DNA of 29,056 bases from Oppiella nova (GCA_905397405.1 CAJPVJ010000289.1:1-29056), one strand, 5' to 3'. Shown: positions 1 to 9,998, counted from the first letter of the stretch. The notes: a model not told the origin generated them from the sequence alone. Numbers and translations: made by a program.

Positions 1-101
1 TCTTCGGGAGACCATAAGATTGTCCGCATATTCTACATGTTATTTAAGCAGTGAATAAATAACATGTAGAATATGCGGACAATCTTATGGTCTCCCGAAG
101 A
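1..101. repeat. Perfect inverted repeat (hairpin) at the window edge
   Basis: Bases 1-46 are the exact reverse complement of 56-101, around a 9-base loop (47-55). The arms are GC-richer than what follows and the pairing stops at the loop. The outer end may continue before base 1. A 46-bp perfect palindrome exactly at a sequence end is typical of an assembler turning back on its own strand, or of a chimeric fold-back read. A real foldback element cannot be excluded. The right arm joins smoothly to a GC-rich patch running to about 125, so the right arm is probably the genuine copy. Confidence 0.9.
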
Positions 102-164
102 AGTGTCCGGCCATTCGCCGAATTTAATGAGTGATAATAACTCACAAAATAGTGTACAATAATG
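36..164 (-). other. Possible coding fragment overlapping the palindrome
   Basis: On the minus strand one frame is open for 43 codons, from after a TGA at 165-167 to a TAG at 33-35. Its central part reads KFGEWPDTSSGDHKIVRIF, encoded by a patch (about 66-125) much GC-richer than its flanks, as the real exon at 887-1129 also is. No convincing splice sites were seen. The frame crosses the hairpin loop, so its end is unreliable if the left arm is an artefact. It could be part of an exon of a neighbouring gene cut by the window edge. No family was recognised. Confidence 0.2.
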
Positions 165-844
165 TCATATCAATTAATATGAAGATATCTATACCCCTTT
201 GACTGACATCCAGAGTGAGAGTGAGTTTGAATGATTAGACAATGAATTATAAAATTAGCATTTCATTATCAGCATATACCGTATTTGGATTACAGGTTTA
301 GTAATACACTTCTGAAAGACTTTTTTTAATCATCTGTTTGTATAATATTTGTTACCGTATAGGTTAAAATATTGATGACATTACTGTATGTAAGAGGATT
401 ATGAACAACCACAACATAACATAGAAATGAAAACCAGTAGAACCAGAATGAGTGAGTACCTCAATGAGAGTAGGTTATCCCAGAATATTACTAATTTGCA
501 TACCATAGTACTGTACTGCAATGTTTAGACTGATGATTAAGCAAGGTCTCGGGCATTTACATTGCATTTTTTATCATCGACATAAATATTCTTAATTTTT
601 AAGAATGTTGACTACCCTACCCCTCCAAACACCAAACACACACACACGATATATATTAAATTTAAAAAATAAGCTATAAAGTTTATAAATAAATTTATTT
701 ATTTAATAAATAATAAATAATATAATAATAAAATAAAATTATAATACTGAAGTAATATAAATGATAGAATGGTCTCGAAATAAATATATAATTCTATAAA
801 TAGTTTCAAACAATAATGATATGAAATCTCCATTTAAAAGCAAT
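102..844. other. AT-rich intergenic stretch downstream of the secreted-protein gene
   Basis: I see no gene here. It contains a short CA run at about 636-648 and an almost pure A/T block at about 650-750. Copies of TACCGTA or TACTGTA lie at 277, 353, 382 and 509. Confidence 0.6.
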
Positions 845-860
845 AAATAAAATAATAGGA

Positions 861-866
861 TTTAAT
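861..866 (-). terminator. Candidate poly(A) signal ATTAAA
   Basis: ATTAAA, the commonest variant of AATAAA, lies about 20 bases after the stop codon of the secreted-protein gene on the same strand. Cleavage would be expected near 840-850. A canonical AATAAA on this strand occurs further down, near 694, and could be used instead. Confidence 0.45.
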
Positions 867-886
867 GTAATAAATAGTAAAGAGAT

Positions 887-1287
887 TCACATTCCATACG
901 TTTGAATATTTCCCTGATTTAATGGGTTTCCGCGGACAACACCGGCAGACAAGACATCGTGTTTACGGGAATAACCGCTCGTTTGTCGGGACGGGTGGTC
1001 AGAGAAGGGCGCCAACCAGAAGGGCTTAACGATGCCATATGTGGGCCAACCATAGTTCTCAAAGTAACCGATCGATGCCTCACATGTATTCATGATTAAT
1101 ATGGCAGCAAATAAGACAACTATTATTTTCTGTATACCGTATAAAGAATAATCTTTTAATCATTATTCACAATATTACTAAACAATTGTAATTAAGTTTT
1201 AAGAACTTATTTAATTCGTATAGAATTACTATAATTAAACAACTCTTAAAACAAACTTTAAGTTTAACATACATTGGATTTATTCAT
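887..1287 (-). CDS. Small secreted protein of unknown function, two exons (join of 1273-1287 and 887-1129)
   Basis: It encodes an 85-residue protein. Exon 1 gives MNKSN and is followed by a GTATGT donor at 1272-1267. The intron is 143 bp. The acceptor TATACAG ends at 1130, and exon 2 opens in phase 0 with KIIVVLFAAILIM. Together they make a textbook signal peptide: basic start, hydrophobic core, then NTCEA with likely cleavage after Ala23. Without splicing the frame would start at ATG 1093 and lose this core. An in-frame stop just upstream of the acceptor also argues for splicing. The mature part is 62 residues. It has no cysteine, is rich in Gly, Pro and aromatics (SIGYFENYGWPTYG near its start), and has one dibasic RK at residues 60-61. 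ATG 1287 is the first ATG of the predicted transcript and sits in AAAATG. Exon 2 is GC-richer than its surroundings. I do not recognise the family. A cuticle-type or other small secreted protein or a peptide precursor are guesses. The gene model is strong, the function open. Confidence 0.82.
1130..1272 (-). other. Intron of the secreted-protein gene
   Basis: This 143-bp GT-AG intron lies between codons 5 and 6 in phase 0, close to the start codon. It is strongly AT-rich. It begins GTATGT and ends TTATACGGTATACAG, the last stretch containing the TACNGTA motif seen elsewhere in the window. Confidence 0.75.
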
Positions 1288-1366
1288 TTTATTACAAGAA
1301 ATTATGAAAAGCTTTCGTTTGGTTCAAAGCTTATGAATGTTAGCAATAAGATGTGAACAGAACTTA

Positions 1367-1404
1367 AGAATGGATTTGTTGTGAGTTTTGATGAGTATAT
1401 ATAT
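1367..1404 (-). promoter_or_regulatory. TATA box plus initiator of the secreted-protein gene
   Basis: On the minus strand ATATATATA lies at 1404-1396, preceded by CCC. About 31 bases downstream, CCATTCT at 1373-1367 matches the general initiator YYANWYY, placing the start of transcription near A1371. The resulting 5' UTR of about 84 nt has no ATG before 1287. A second TATA-like ATAAAAGG lies further upstream at 1497-1490. A long GA tract on this strand begins about 180 bp upstream of the start and could be a GAGA-type element. That role is inferred. Confidence 0.6.
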
Positions 1405-1550
1405 GGGAGAAATTGACCCAATGATGGTTGACATGGAATTGGCGAAACAGCGTCGGCACCGGTCCGCCCATTAGCCTCACATTCGGTGGCCTTTTATTTG
1501 TACACAAACGACAAAAGTGATTGTACACAATGTCGACCTCAACTACTTGG

Positions 1551-1581
<31 letters not shown>

Positions 1582-1607
1582 ACTCTCTCTCTCTCTCTCT
1601 CTCTCTT
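1551..1607. repeat. CT microsatellite, two runs
   Basis: There are two CT runs split by a short TTTCA interruption. They lie about 180-240 bp upstream of the predicted start of the secreted-protein gene, reading GA on the gene strand. Confidence 0.98.
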
Positions 1608-1611
1608 TCAC

Positions 1612-2682
1612 TGATTCTTTTTTCGCTTCTTTTATTTCATTCGTGATTCAAATTTTATTTTTATTATTCTAATCATTAATATAAATAGTAATACCGTTCC
1701 TCTCGAAGAAATGCAAAATTAGTTGAACTCCAAAGAAAATTGATTGAAATATTCGTGTCGATGGATGTAAAGCACTCGATGGGAAAGCCTATGATTGTAG
1801 TCCCGAACCTCATTGCTTATGCCGTTATATAAGTGCACAGAATTTGCCTTAAAATGTGATTTTCATTCACAGTTAAAGCCATTTATATGAGAGCATACAC
1901 TCGACTGACTTAGCATTTTGCACTCCGTTTAGGAAAATATATAAATAAGAGTAAGAGTTAAGGCATAAGTAGTATACTGTATAGCATTGGATGGTAAATG
2001 AAATCCAAATTTAGTTACTCTTCTCTCACTTTCTCCACTATTTTTTGCGTTACTTTTCATCAAATCATTTCTTCATCGCTCACAACACAACTCCATAAGT
2101 CTCTCGCAAATGATTTTACGATATATTCAATGGTGTAATGATATACTCCTAAAACATATTTACATTTAAATAAAGCCACAAAAGAGAGTCAATCTTAAAG
2201 CAATTTTACGTTTGAATTGGTTTTTCAAATTTTGAATCATATCACACGACATATATTTGAAAGTCTAGTGAAATGTAATTTTTGCTCAAAAATGTCACTT
2301 TAGATAAGACGTTAAGGAATTACTTTACAGTCATATACCATATTATTTTGGATACATTTAAATGTTAGCCTTAGAGTCGGCTTAATATGAACCACACATT
2401 GAACTGTTATTTTTTGGTTACTTTTTTCTCTTATACAGAAAAGTACACCAAAAGTAAACACTGTTTAAGACAATAATCACTTCGACAACATATTTCGTTT
2501 TGTTTCATAAGTTATGCAATTCTTTGCAGTTCTGTTGCATTAATAATGAAATTAAAAGTTAATAAACAGAGAGAGGGAAAGGAAAGGGAGATATAATTAA
2601 CTCCTCATCACCTAAACTGTTCATTGAAGCAAACAATGATTGGTAGACTGCAAACGAATTTCGCAAAACCTGTGCTCAGAGG
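1612..2682. other. Non-coding stretch
   Basis: No gene is recognised. The sequence is AT-rich with scattered short CT-rich pieces. CCTGTGCTC at 2669-2677, one of the dispersed CYNGTGC sites, lies a few bases before the next CT tract. Confidence 0.6.
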
Positions 2683-2716
2683 CTCTCTCTCTCTCTCTCT
2701 CTCTCTCGCTCTCTCT
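2683..2716. repeat. CT microsatellite
   Basis: A CT run with one CG interruption near 2708. Confidence 0.97.
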
Positions 2717-2795
2717 AACTCCAACTCTAACACAACGAGTGGATGTAAAAGACTGACTCCATTAGTAGAGTACTGAATATATGCTCAGAATAGAC

Positions 2796-2811
2796 GAGAG
2801 AGAGAGAGAGA
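2796..2811. repeat. GA microsatellite, short
   Basis: About eight GA units. Confidence 0.95.
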
Positions 2812-2837
2812 CGAACTCTTAACAATAAGATAGCAAT

Positions 2838-2859
2838 GAGAGAGAGAGAGAGAGAGAGG
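2838..2859. repeat. GA microsatellite
   Basis: About eleven GA units, only 26 bases from the preceding run, with opposite sense to the CT run at 2683. Confidence 0.97.
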
Positions 2860-4029
2860 AACGGGAGGAAAGTCTATCGTCGGTTGCATTAGTAATTCAA
2901 ATGCAAGAAGATATGCAAATTAAATGAGACACACATTCACTTGGATTCCCAAAACAATTTCCATTCCTTAACCTCCCTTTCCACTGCACACACAGAGAAT
3001 TATTTACATCAATAGACTTTTATATATAGCATTTTTCACACTGAAAATCTATTGATTAGTCTTTCGGAGTCTTAAATTTTTAATTGAATGCAAACACTAA
3101 ACACATCGGGAAAGAGTTTTTTATTTTATAAAATGCTAAACAAAATTAGCGTCGAAAACAACATTGGCTTTTTGTGTTGATTAAAAATTTCAATTTGTTT
3201 GCTAAACATTTCTCGCATTCAATTCGACGCTTAATTTAATTTTTGTGCAAATTTTCTGTTCTATAACTGAATATATTTTTTTATTCAATAATTTATTTGA
3301 AATTCGGTTAACATATACCGTATAAATAGCACTTATATAATGAACTGGGAGTTAATATGAACCACGCTATTTTAAACGGCAATATTTTCTCAATTCGTTT
3401 ACAAAAAATTGCATTAAAATATGATTTCTTATATAGAGGTCTCGTATGAATAATAAATGTTTACCTAAGCGTTCACTATAAGCGGATTCGTGTGTATAAT
3501 GGAAATACAACTTTTTACTGTAGGGCCGACGGGAGAGACACGAAAAAAGTAGATCTGAAAAAATTGTTGCTTTACTTCAAAATTAAATTTTGACTCCAAT
3601 TTTGTTTGGAAATCATATTTGAAGTCATTTTTATGTCTCACTCAAGCCTTTAGGGAATAAAGAGAACTCAGAATACAATTCATTAGAAGAGTTAACGTTA
3701 TATTATAGTGAAGTATAGATGAGATACTAAATCAGGAATATATTTATAGCGCAAAAAATATTATTTAACCCTCTTTTGGGTCGATTCGTTGACAAACATA
3801 ATAATGGTTTAAACATAAGGATTCATCGATTAGATCTGTAGGAATGGCTAATTTAGTTGCGGTTCGCCATCCCTCTAACCATCACTGAAAACATTGTCTT
3901 TGTGTGACATTAGCTGAGGGATCATCTTTCACACCCATATCAAGCAGTTATTTGTCAAACATTGCGCCACAAACCACAAGACTTTTGCTAAAATATATTA
4001 TATATTTCTTTGTAACAAACACAACAGTG
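2860..4029. other. Non-coding stretch with a short inverted repeat
   Basis: No gene is recognised. ATTAGCGTCGAA at 3145-3156 is inversely repeated, with one extra base, at 3223-3235 around a 66-base spacer. It may be an eroded palindromic element. A TATACCGTATA palindrome lies at about 3314-3324. Confidence 0.5.
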
Positions 4030-4068
4030 CTCTCTCTCTCTCTCTCTCTCTCTCTCGCTCTCTCTCTC
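4030..4068. repeat. CT microsatellite
   Basis: A CT run with one CG interruption. It produces a poly-(Leu-Ser) open frame that is not a gene. Confidence 0.98.
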
Positions 4069-4094
4069 ATCGCAATCTTATTGTTAAGAGTTCC

Positions 4095-4213
4095 CGGAAT
4101 CAGAATATTTGAGTCAAAATATTATGTATTGAATAAAAATTTGGTGACAAAATNCGGAATCAGAATATTTGAGTCAAAATATTATGTATTGAATAAAAAT
4201 TTGGTGACAAAAT
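4095..4213. repeat. 59-bp perfect direct duplication around a single N
   Basis: Bases 4095-4153 are repeated without change at 4155-4213, and the only base between them is the N at 4154. This is how a scaffolder joins two contigs whose overlapping ends were not merged. The genome most likely holds one copy. Confidence 0.95.
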
Positions 4214-4499
4214 ATAAATGAGGTTTTGAGGCAAAGAAATAAGACAAGAGAAGAAGCAGTGAAACACATTATCAATCATTTTAGTGCCAATAATGGCAAA
4301 CATATAGCACTGGGAGTTCGGCCGACTCTATGATAACTGTATATTAGGGCTATGTATGACTCTATGACTATATTGCAGAATGTCTTTGAATAAAGATAAC
4401 TACGAAAGAGGGAAGGGATGGGAAGCAGTCACTGAACAGTATGTGTATGTCTTTAGATCGAAGATTTAGTTCATCACATGTTTCTAACATTAATTTGAT

Positions 4500-4502
<3 letters not shown>

Positions 4503-4536
<34 letters not shown>
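4503..4536. repeat. GA microsatellite
   Basis: About seventeen GA units. Confidence 0.98.
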
Positions 4537-4543
<7 letters not shown>

Positions 4544-4605
4544 TATTAGTTGACAACAACCCAGTACTGGCTAACTATTTATGCTGTCATATATTTATAC
4601 TGTAC

Positions 4606-5140
4606 TATAGTTAGTCTAATAGTAACTAAACATCAAAACTTTGTGCTCTACAAGAAATATAATATTAAATAATTGATTTCTTAACACATATACCAAACAC
4701 ATGAGAGTGACATTGATTTTTAGTTTATATGTTCATAAATATATCAATATTTTAAAAAGTAGCAAATATATACATAATTAATTAGAAACATATTTATAAT
4801 GATTAGATTCACTGAGATAGCAAACTAATATTAATAAAATTATCATTTGTAATACGGAGCATACTAAATGTCAAGAAAATTATATTTTATTCTCACATTT
4901 CATTTTTCACATAATATTTATCGATTTGAATGTATCTGAGATATTTTGTTAAGAAATATTATATAAACACCATTTGCCTACTTTCTTACAAATCAATTAA
5001 TTATTTAAAATTTAATTTCGCCACTAATTCGTAGCATTATGCGCAAGAAATATATAAACAGTATATTTATTAAGATAGCATTAAATATTAAATGAGAAAC
5101 TATATTAAATTTGATATTATTTTTCTGCTTTTTAGGACAT
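4606..5140. repeat. Direct duplication, copy 1 of 2 (535 bp)
   Basis: Bases 4606-5140 recur at 5279-5812 with about nine substitutions and one single-base indel by eye, near 98% identity. The starts are 673 bp apart, with a 138-bp spacer that does not recur after copy 2. The unit is very AT-rich and has no useful open frame, no terminal inverted repeat and no recognised element. It looks like a recent segmental duplication. Confidence 0.95.
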
Positions 5141-5278
5141 ATTATATTTTGGTTAAGAAATGTCACAAACAATATATTCATTCATTTTGAGACAATTTCG
5201 GTTATAAAAACATCTCATAATGTTTATATGTTTATGTGATTAATACTATGAGAGAGAATATGAACAATAAAAATATGA

Positions 5279-5812
5279 TATAGTTAGTCTAATAGTAACT
5301 AAACATCAAAACTTTGTGCTCTACAAGAAATATAATATTAAATAATTGATTTCTTAACACATATACCAAACACATGAGAGTGACATTGATTTTTAGTTTA
5401 TATGTCCATAAATATATCAATATTTAAAAAGTAGCAAATATATCCATAATTAATTAGAAACATATTTATAATGATTAGATTCACTGAGATAGTAAACTAA
5501 TATTAATAAAATTATCATTTGTAATACGGAGCATACTAAATGTCAAAAAAATTATATTTTATTCTCACATTTCATTTTTCACATAATATTTATCGATTTG
5601 AATGTATCTGAGATATTTTGTTAAGAAATGTTATATAAACAGCATTTGCCTACTTTCTTACAAATCAATTAATTATTTAAAATTTAATTTCGCCACTAAT
5701 TCGTAGCATTATTCGCAAGAAATATATAAACAGTATATTTATTAAGATAGCATTAAATATTAAATGAAAAACTATATTAAATTTGATATTATTTTCCTGC
5801 TTTTTAGGACAT
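5279..5812. repeat. Direct duplication, copy 2 of 2 (534 bp)
   Basis: This is the partner of 4606-5140 in the same orientation. The match starts at TATAGTTAGTCTAATAG and ends at TTTAGGACAT. The scattered differences mean the pair is not a pure assembly overlap. Confidence 0.95.
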
Positions 5813-6633
5813 AATATTTTTCCCAATTCTTTACAGTGTTTGTTATATAAGTAAGTAAAACTCTGTTAAAGCCAATATTTTTGTAGAGTATTACAAATAT
5901 ACAAATACACTAATTATGATACTCTCTCTTATACTTGTTATTTTTATACAGACAAATTCTTAACAGAGAAAAGTAGCAAAAAAGTAAATAAGTGTTAATT
6001 TGTCTGAAATGGACAGAAAAGAGAAAAAAGATTCAAACTTTTCTACTCTATTCTAACTAGAAGTACATGTAGTCATCATTTATAAGGTCTTAAACTACAT
6101 ATACAGCTAGAAATATAGCTATAAAATCCAGTATTTGAAAAGTGCTGACAAAATAATATATTATACAAGTATTAGACTATGGGTTAGCGTATTAAGTGAG
6201 AAATTTTTGGAAAATGTTCAATAAATGTTTAATAAAAATTAATATAAGAATTCTCGACTAGATATTGAATTACTAATCAGATGTTAATAAATAATGGATT
6301 ATATTTATATGAAAAATCGATAAAAACTATTAATATTTTATCAAGATTATACAGAATAATTTTTACATGAATTGATTAAATAGGAAAATTTATTTCAAAA
6401 ATATATGGAAAATTTAAAGAATATTCTTGACTTTATGATATTTCATTTCATTTTCATAAAGCCAACTGTTGGTTAACAAATCGTATACAAGAATATTACA
6501 TACATTTCAATTGATATAACTATAGTGTGTAAAAGTGGGAACAGCTATTCATAAAATTAATGTAACAGTTATGACAATAGTTTCATACATTTATTATTAG
6601 TATTGTAATCCCAGAAGTTATCACTTAATAATA
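5813..6633. other. AT-rich non-coding stretch
   Basis: No gene, repeat unit or structured element was recognised. Confidence 0.6.
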
Positions 6634-6756
6634 ATATAAGAGTGACTTTTAAAACCAAATGACTGGTAATCCAGTAGATTCTGATGAATTCAGCATTGCC
6701 TCCAGTGTTTGCATGGCTACCAGTGCTCTGCACACAACTGATACACAAGTTCTCTC

Positions 6757-6788
<32 letters not shown>

Positions 6789-6974
6789 ATCCTAGAGTCC
6801 AATTGTGTTTATACAGAGAGTACAGGAGTTGATGCACCACTGAATTCACTTTTATTTGAGCGGCACTCGGCTGTCAAACCAGACGCCAGTATCTTATCAT
6901 TTGCCTCATTATTGCAGTTTTGCCATTATATACAAAAAATGCACTATTATTTTGACCATATATTTAGTGCTCAA
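6634..6974. repeat. Tandem duplication, unit 1 (341 bp)
   Basis: Bases 6634-6974 are followed directly by a second unit, 6975-7344. Outside the internal CT tract the units differ by one base (C versus G in GAATTCA-TTTTATT). The CT tract is longer and more interrupted in unit 2. The only shared sequence at the ends is a few bases (ATA). The duplication is very recent. Confidence 0.96.
6751..6788. repeat. CT microsatellite inside duplication unit 1
   Basis: A CT run with one GT interruption, followed by ATCCTAG. That layout resembles a polypyrimidine tract and splice acceptor. Confidence 0.97.
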
Positions 6975-6982
6975 ATATAAGA
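6786..6982 (+). other. Weak candidate exon in duplication unit 1
   Basis: After CT(n)ATCCTAG a frame reading ILESNCVYTESTGVDAPLNS stays open for about 65 codons and ends at the TAA created by the junction with unit 2. The pyrimidine run plus CTAG could serve as an acceptor in front of AGTCC. The frame is not continuous with the open frame before the CT tract, so only a spliced reading makes sense. Length and composition are compatible with chance. No family was recognised. Confidence 0.2.
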
Positions 6983-7344
6983 GTGACTTTTAAAACCAAA
7001 TGACTGGTAATCCAGTAGATTCTGATGAATTCAGCATTGCCTCCAGTGTTTGCATGGCTACCAGTGCTCTGCACACAACTGATACACAAGTTCTCTCTCT
7101 CTCTCTCTCTCTCACTCTCTCTCTCTCCCTCCCTCTCCCTCCCTCTCTCTCTCTCATCCTAGAGTCCAATTGTGTTTATACAGAGAGTACAGGAGTTGAT
7201 GCACCACTGAATTCAGTTTTATTTGAGCGGCACTCGGCTGTCAAACCAGACGCCAGTATCTTATCATTTGCCTCATTATTGCAGTTTTGCCATTATATAC
7301 AAAAAATGCACTATTATTTTGACCATATATTTAGTGCTCAAATA
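6975..7344. repeat. Tandem duplication, unit 2 (370 bp)
   Basis: This is the second unit of the 6634-6974 duplication, longer only because its CT tract has expanded and gained CCCT and CA interruptions. Confidence 0.96.
7092..7155. repeat. Compound CT/CCCT microsatellite
   Basis: CT runs interrupted by CA and by several CCCT units, inside duplication unit 2. Confidence 0.97.
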
Positions 7345-7401
7345 GTGTACTCAAATGAAGGCATAAAACTGTGTTTCCTTTTAATGGATGCAAACATGTA
7401 A
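7155..7401 (+). other. Weak candidate exon in duplication unit 2
   Basis: This is the same frame as in unit 1 but it runs past the duplicated part, through VYSNEGIKLCFLLMDANM, to TAA at 7399-7401, about 81 codons after the CT tract. One substitution between units changes Leu to Val. If there is a real exon, this copy with its own 3' continuation is the likelier original. The supporting signals are only the open frame and an acceptor-like CT tract. Confidence 0.2.
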
Positions 7402-8250
7402 TGGAATATAATTTGCAGTTTTTATGGCTTAAGAATTTGGAAACTCATTATCGCCACAAGTATTAACTCAAAACCCTTAATGTTTTGGTAATTTTCATAA
7501 CAACCGAAACCTATTTGAGAGCCGATTTCCTGACAATAGAGCACAGTTCCCGAGGGGTTGGCATATACTTATAGATTTATATGGTTTTTAGTAAAAACTT
7601 ATTTCCAATTTCCTGATCTTATATCCAAATCAATTGTATGTATATATTCCATGTGCGAGTTCACGGTAATATACATTGCATATACAGTATGGAGTGAATG
7701 TTTATAACTACCAGTGCTGTTATGACAAACAGAATCGATCTGTGGATTGTAGTGTCGGTCGAGAATTTGGTGAAAGTGTATGGAAAGCACATTGCATTGC
7801 ATATGATGGCCAATAAATATTAATCTCAATCACTTATATTCCGTTCAATAATACACACATTCATTCATTCACTCATTTGTATGGCACTCGTCATTGCAAA
7901 CCATTGTTTTGTGACTTATATTCATTCGTATTATTGATAATCGACTACTTTCCGAGTGTTTAGTATTTAATGTTTTAGGAATAGCTGTCGTATCGGCAAA
8001 AATAGCTGCAAATGAATAGCAAGTAATTTGTATTGAATTGAGTGTTGATGTGTTGTTTAGGCGGCAATATTCTGGACATCAAATAAATTTGTTGTTAAAT
8101 CTTTCAGAAGTAAATTCCTTTTGACGGTTAGTAGTGTTCAGTAGTGATGGAGAATATTGTGAATACAAGTGAGACTCTGAGCCTCAAAACCTAATCATCA
8201 TTTCGAGCATAACTTGAGCTCTACTTCTAATACAAGTTATGCTTATGTGT

Positions 8251-8251
<1 letters not shown>
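7402..8251. other. Non-coding stretch
   Basis: No gene is recognised. It holds a CCAGTGC site at 7711. An initiator-like TTCAGTAGTG at 8137-8146, directly followed by an ATG, has no TATA box or lasting open frame. Confidence 0.55.
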
Positions 8252-8324
<73 letters not shown>

Positions 8325-8332
8325 TCTCTCTC
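8252..8332. repeat. Long interrupted CT microsatellite
   Basis: About 80 bp of CT with four or more GT interruptions, the longest such tract in the window. Confidence 0.98.
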
Positions 8333-9704
8333 CAACGTCTCTCTCATTCACTACAAACAGCACTTCCCCCTCAAAAATGCAAATTTATGGTAAAGACTAC
8401 CAGAGAATTACTAATTAGATATCTTAACTGTGATATCGATTACAAGCACTATATTTACTCTGCATTTCATTAAATAATGTATTAGTTTTGAGATTTGCTA
8501 CGAAATTGTTTATAAAAAGTGAACAACACGTAAAGCGTATCAATAATTATGAAAATTAATTGTTTATTTAACGATTTATTTTTATGTTATGTTTTGACGT
8601 TTTTGAGACAAACAAAACGTCTGTGAAAAACGACACTAAAAATTGATTTTCTGCTCTTCAATGCATTCACAGAAATTAGTGTCAAAACGAAAACTTACGG
8701 CAAAAGGATTGGCGAATAAAGGCATGGATTCTGTGCCTTAAAAGTTATGCAACACTTAATTCTTGCGCTCAAAAAAGCCATTAGATATATAGTCAATAAA
8801 CTGGATCTGAATTAGACCTTATCTGCAGTATATCTTCAGTTGTGAGGCGTATATAATATACTCATATCTAATGTTTAGCAAATGAAATGAAAATAACTTT
8901 TAAAAGTTTTCAAACAAACTAAAGACTCCTTTCCGTCACTAATACTTCTCTCTCACAAAAAACTGATAATAAAAACGAATTTCTTTACAGAAACCAAAAA
9001 TGACTTTATATTTTGAGGCCAAAAGTAAATCTCTACTATTATTACTACTTCTCTATCTCTCTTTCTGTCTCTCATTTTACTTAATCGTAAAAAACAAATA
9101 AATATATTTTCAAATAAAGTTCTTATGAAATAAAATTTTCTCTCAATTTGTGTGACTTTTTTCGTTAGAGACGAGAAAAGGAGTCAATGACTCAAAACTC
9201 AAAACGTTTTTAGTTTATTATAAATGATTGGAAAAATTAAATACAAATTGTATATAAAAATTTCATTTTCTCTCTACTGAGTACTGTATTTACAATAATT
9301 TTCTCTTATTTTTGAAAAAGAGAAGAAAAACTTCAATTATTTTTCACGATTATCTCCTAATCCTTGGTCTCCACAGAAAGGCTCCGGAAAAATATAATTA
9401 ATTATTTTTAGATTTGGAAAAATAATTTTGTAGAAAAACGTAAGGAATAATTGATTTTTTGTTGTACACACAGTTTGTATATAAATAGCATTTCATATTT
9501 TCCTATCAATAATAGCTCTAATAGTAGTACTAATAGTAATAATAGCAAACATTTCATAAGAAGGGGAACACAGGGAACAAAAAATATCAAAAAAGGCATA
9601 TTTCGTGACATATCCTTCTCTAATATATTTTTCAAGAGATTAATTCAAAAGTATTTGCAAATAATAAGAATAAGTATAATGCGGCGAAAAATGTGAATTA
9701 TTTT
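8333..9704. other. Non-coding stretch
   Basis: No gene is recognised. The sequence is AT-rich, with pyrimidine-rich pieces near 9045-9075 and an imperfect triplet run of AAT/AGT type at about 9510-9546. Confidence 0.55.
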
Positions 9705-9905
9705 TCAGGATTTGTTTCTTATTCTCAGCAAAAAACGCAATCTTTTTCGTGTTGAGTGTCCGTCACATTTGCGTTGAGTAAATGCGATGTGAATGTGTCT
9801 AATCTGTCCGATATATCCAGAAACCAGTTCATCACCAAAAAAGGGAACTCTCTTTTGCCCGGTCTTCTCAGTGTTGTTGTCGACGATTACAAGGTTTGGC
9901 AACAT
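9705..9905 (-). CDS. Weak candidate ORF, 66 residues
   Basis: On the minus strand an open frame from ATG 9905 reads MLPNLVIVDNNTEKTGQKRV at its start and ends in a basic tail (KRLRFLLRIRNKS). It lies in a patch GC-richer than its flanks. The frame can be extended upstream to an ATG at 9998, but that part translates a CT tract. The same patch also has an open frame on the plus strand, so strand and coding status are uncertain. No promoter or family was recognised. Confidence 0.14.
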   Translation of the reverse strand: MLPNLVIVDNNTEKTGQKRVPFFGDELVSGYIGQIRHIHIAFTQRKCDGHSTRKRLRFLLRIRNKS

Positions 9906-9969
9906 TTCAATGATTTGAATGAAATAATATATATTTTTGCATTTACTGTGAAATGCTATTAATTTGAAT

Positions 9970-9983
9970 CTCTCTCTCTCTCT
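9970..9983. repeat. CT microsatellite, short
   Basis: About seven CT units. Confidence 0.93.
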
Positions 9984-9998
9984 CCAATAGATATGCAT

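Noticed and set aside
3855-3885. tRNA-like T arm (GGTTCGCC) here and at 12105
   Set aside because: No matching A box, anticodon arm or acceptor stem could be placed upstream.
3904-4221. 105-residue open frame
   Set aside because: It is built from a translated CT tract plus the 59-bp assembly duplication and contains the N.
4606-5812. Direct repeats as the long terminal repeats of an element
   Set aside because: The spacer is only 138 bp and no terminal motifs, primer site or coding remnants are present, so a segmental duplication is the simpler reading.
6569-6802. Open frame rich in Arg-Glu on the minus strand
   Set aside because: It translates the GA side of a microsatellite. The same applies to frames at 4368-4559, 11889-12083, 13759-14046, 15771-16046, 16242-16499, 17670-17870, 19539-19788 and 24482-24667.
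8137-8171. Initiator-like TTCAGTAGTG followed by ATG and a GTGAGA donor-like site
   Set aside because: There is no TATA box, the frame is only about eight codons, and no partner exon was found.
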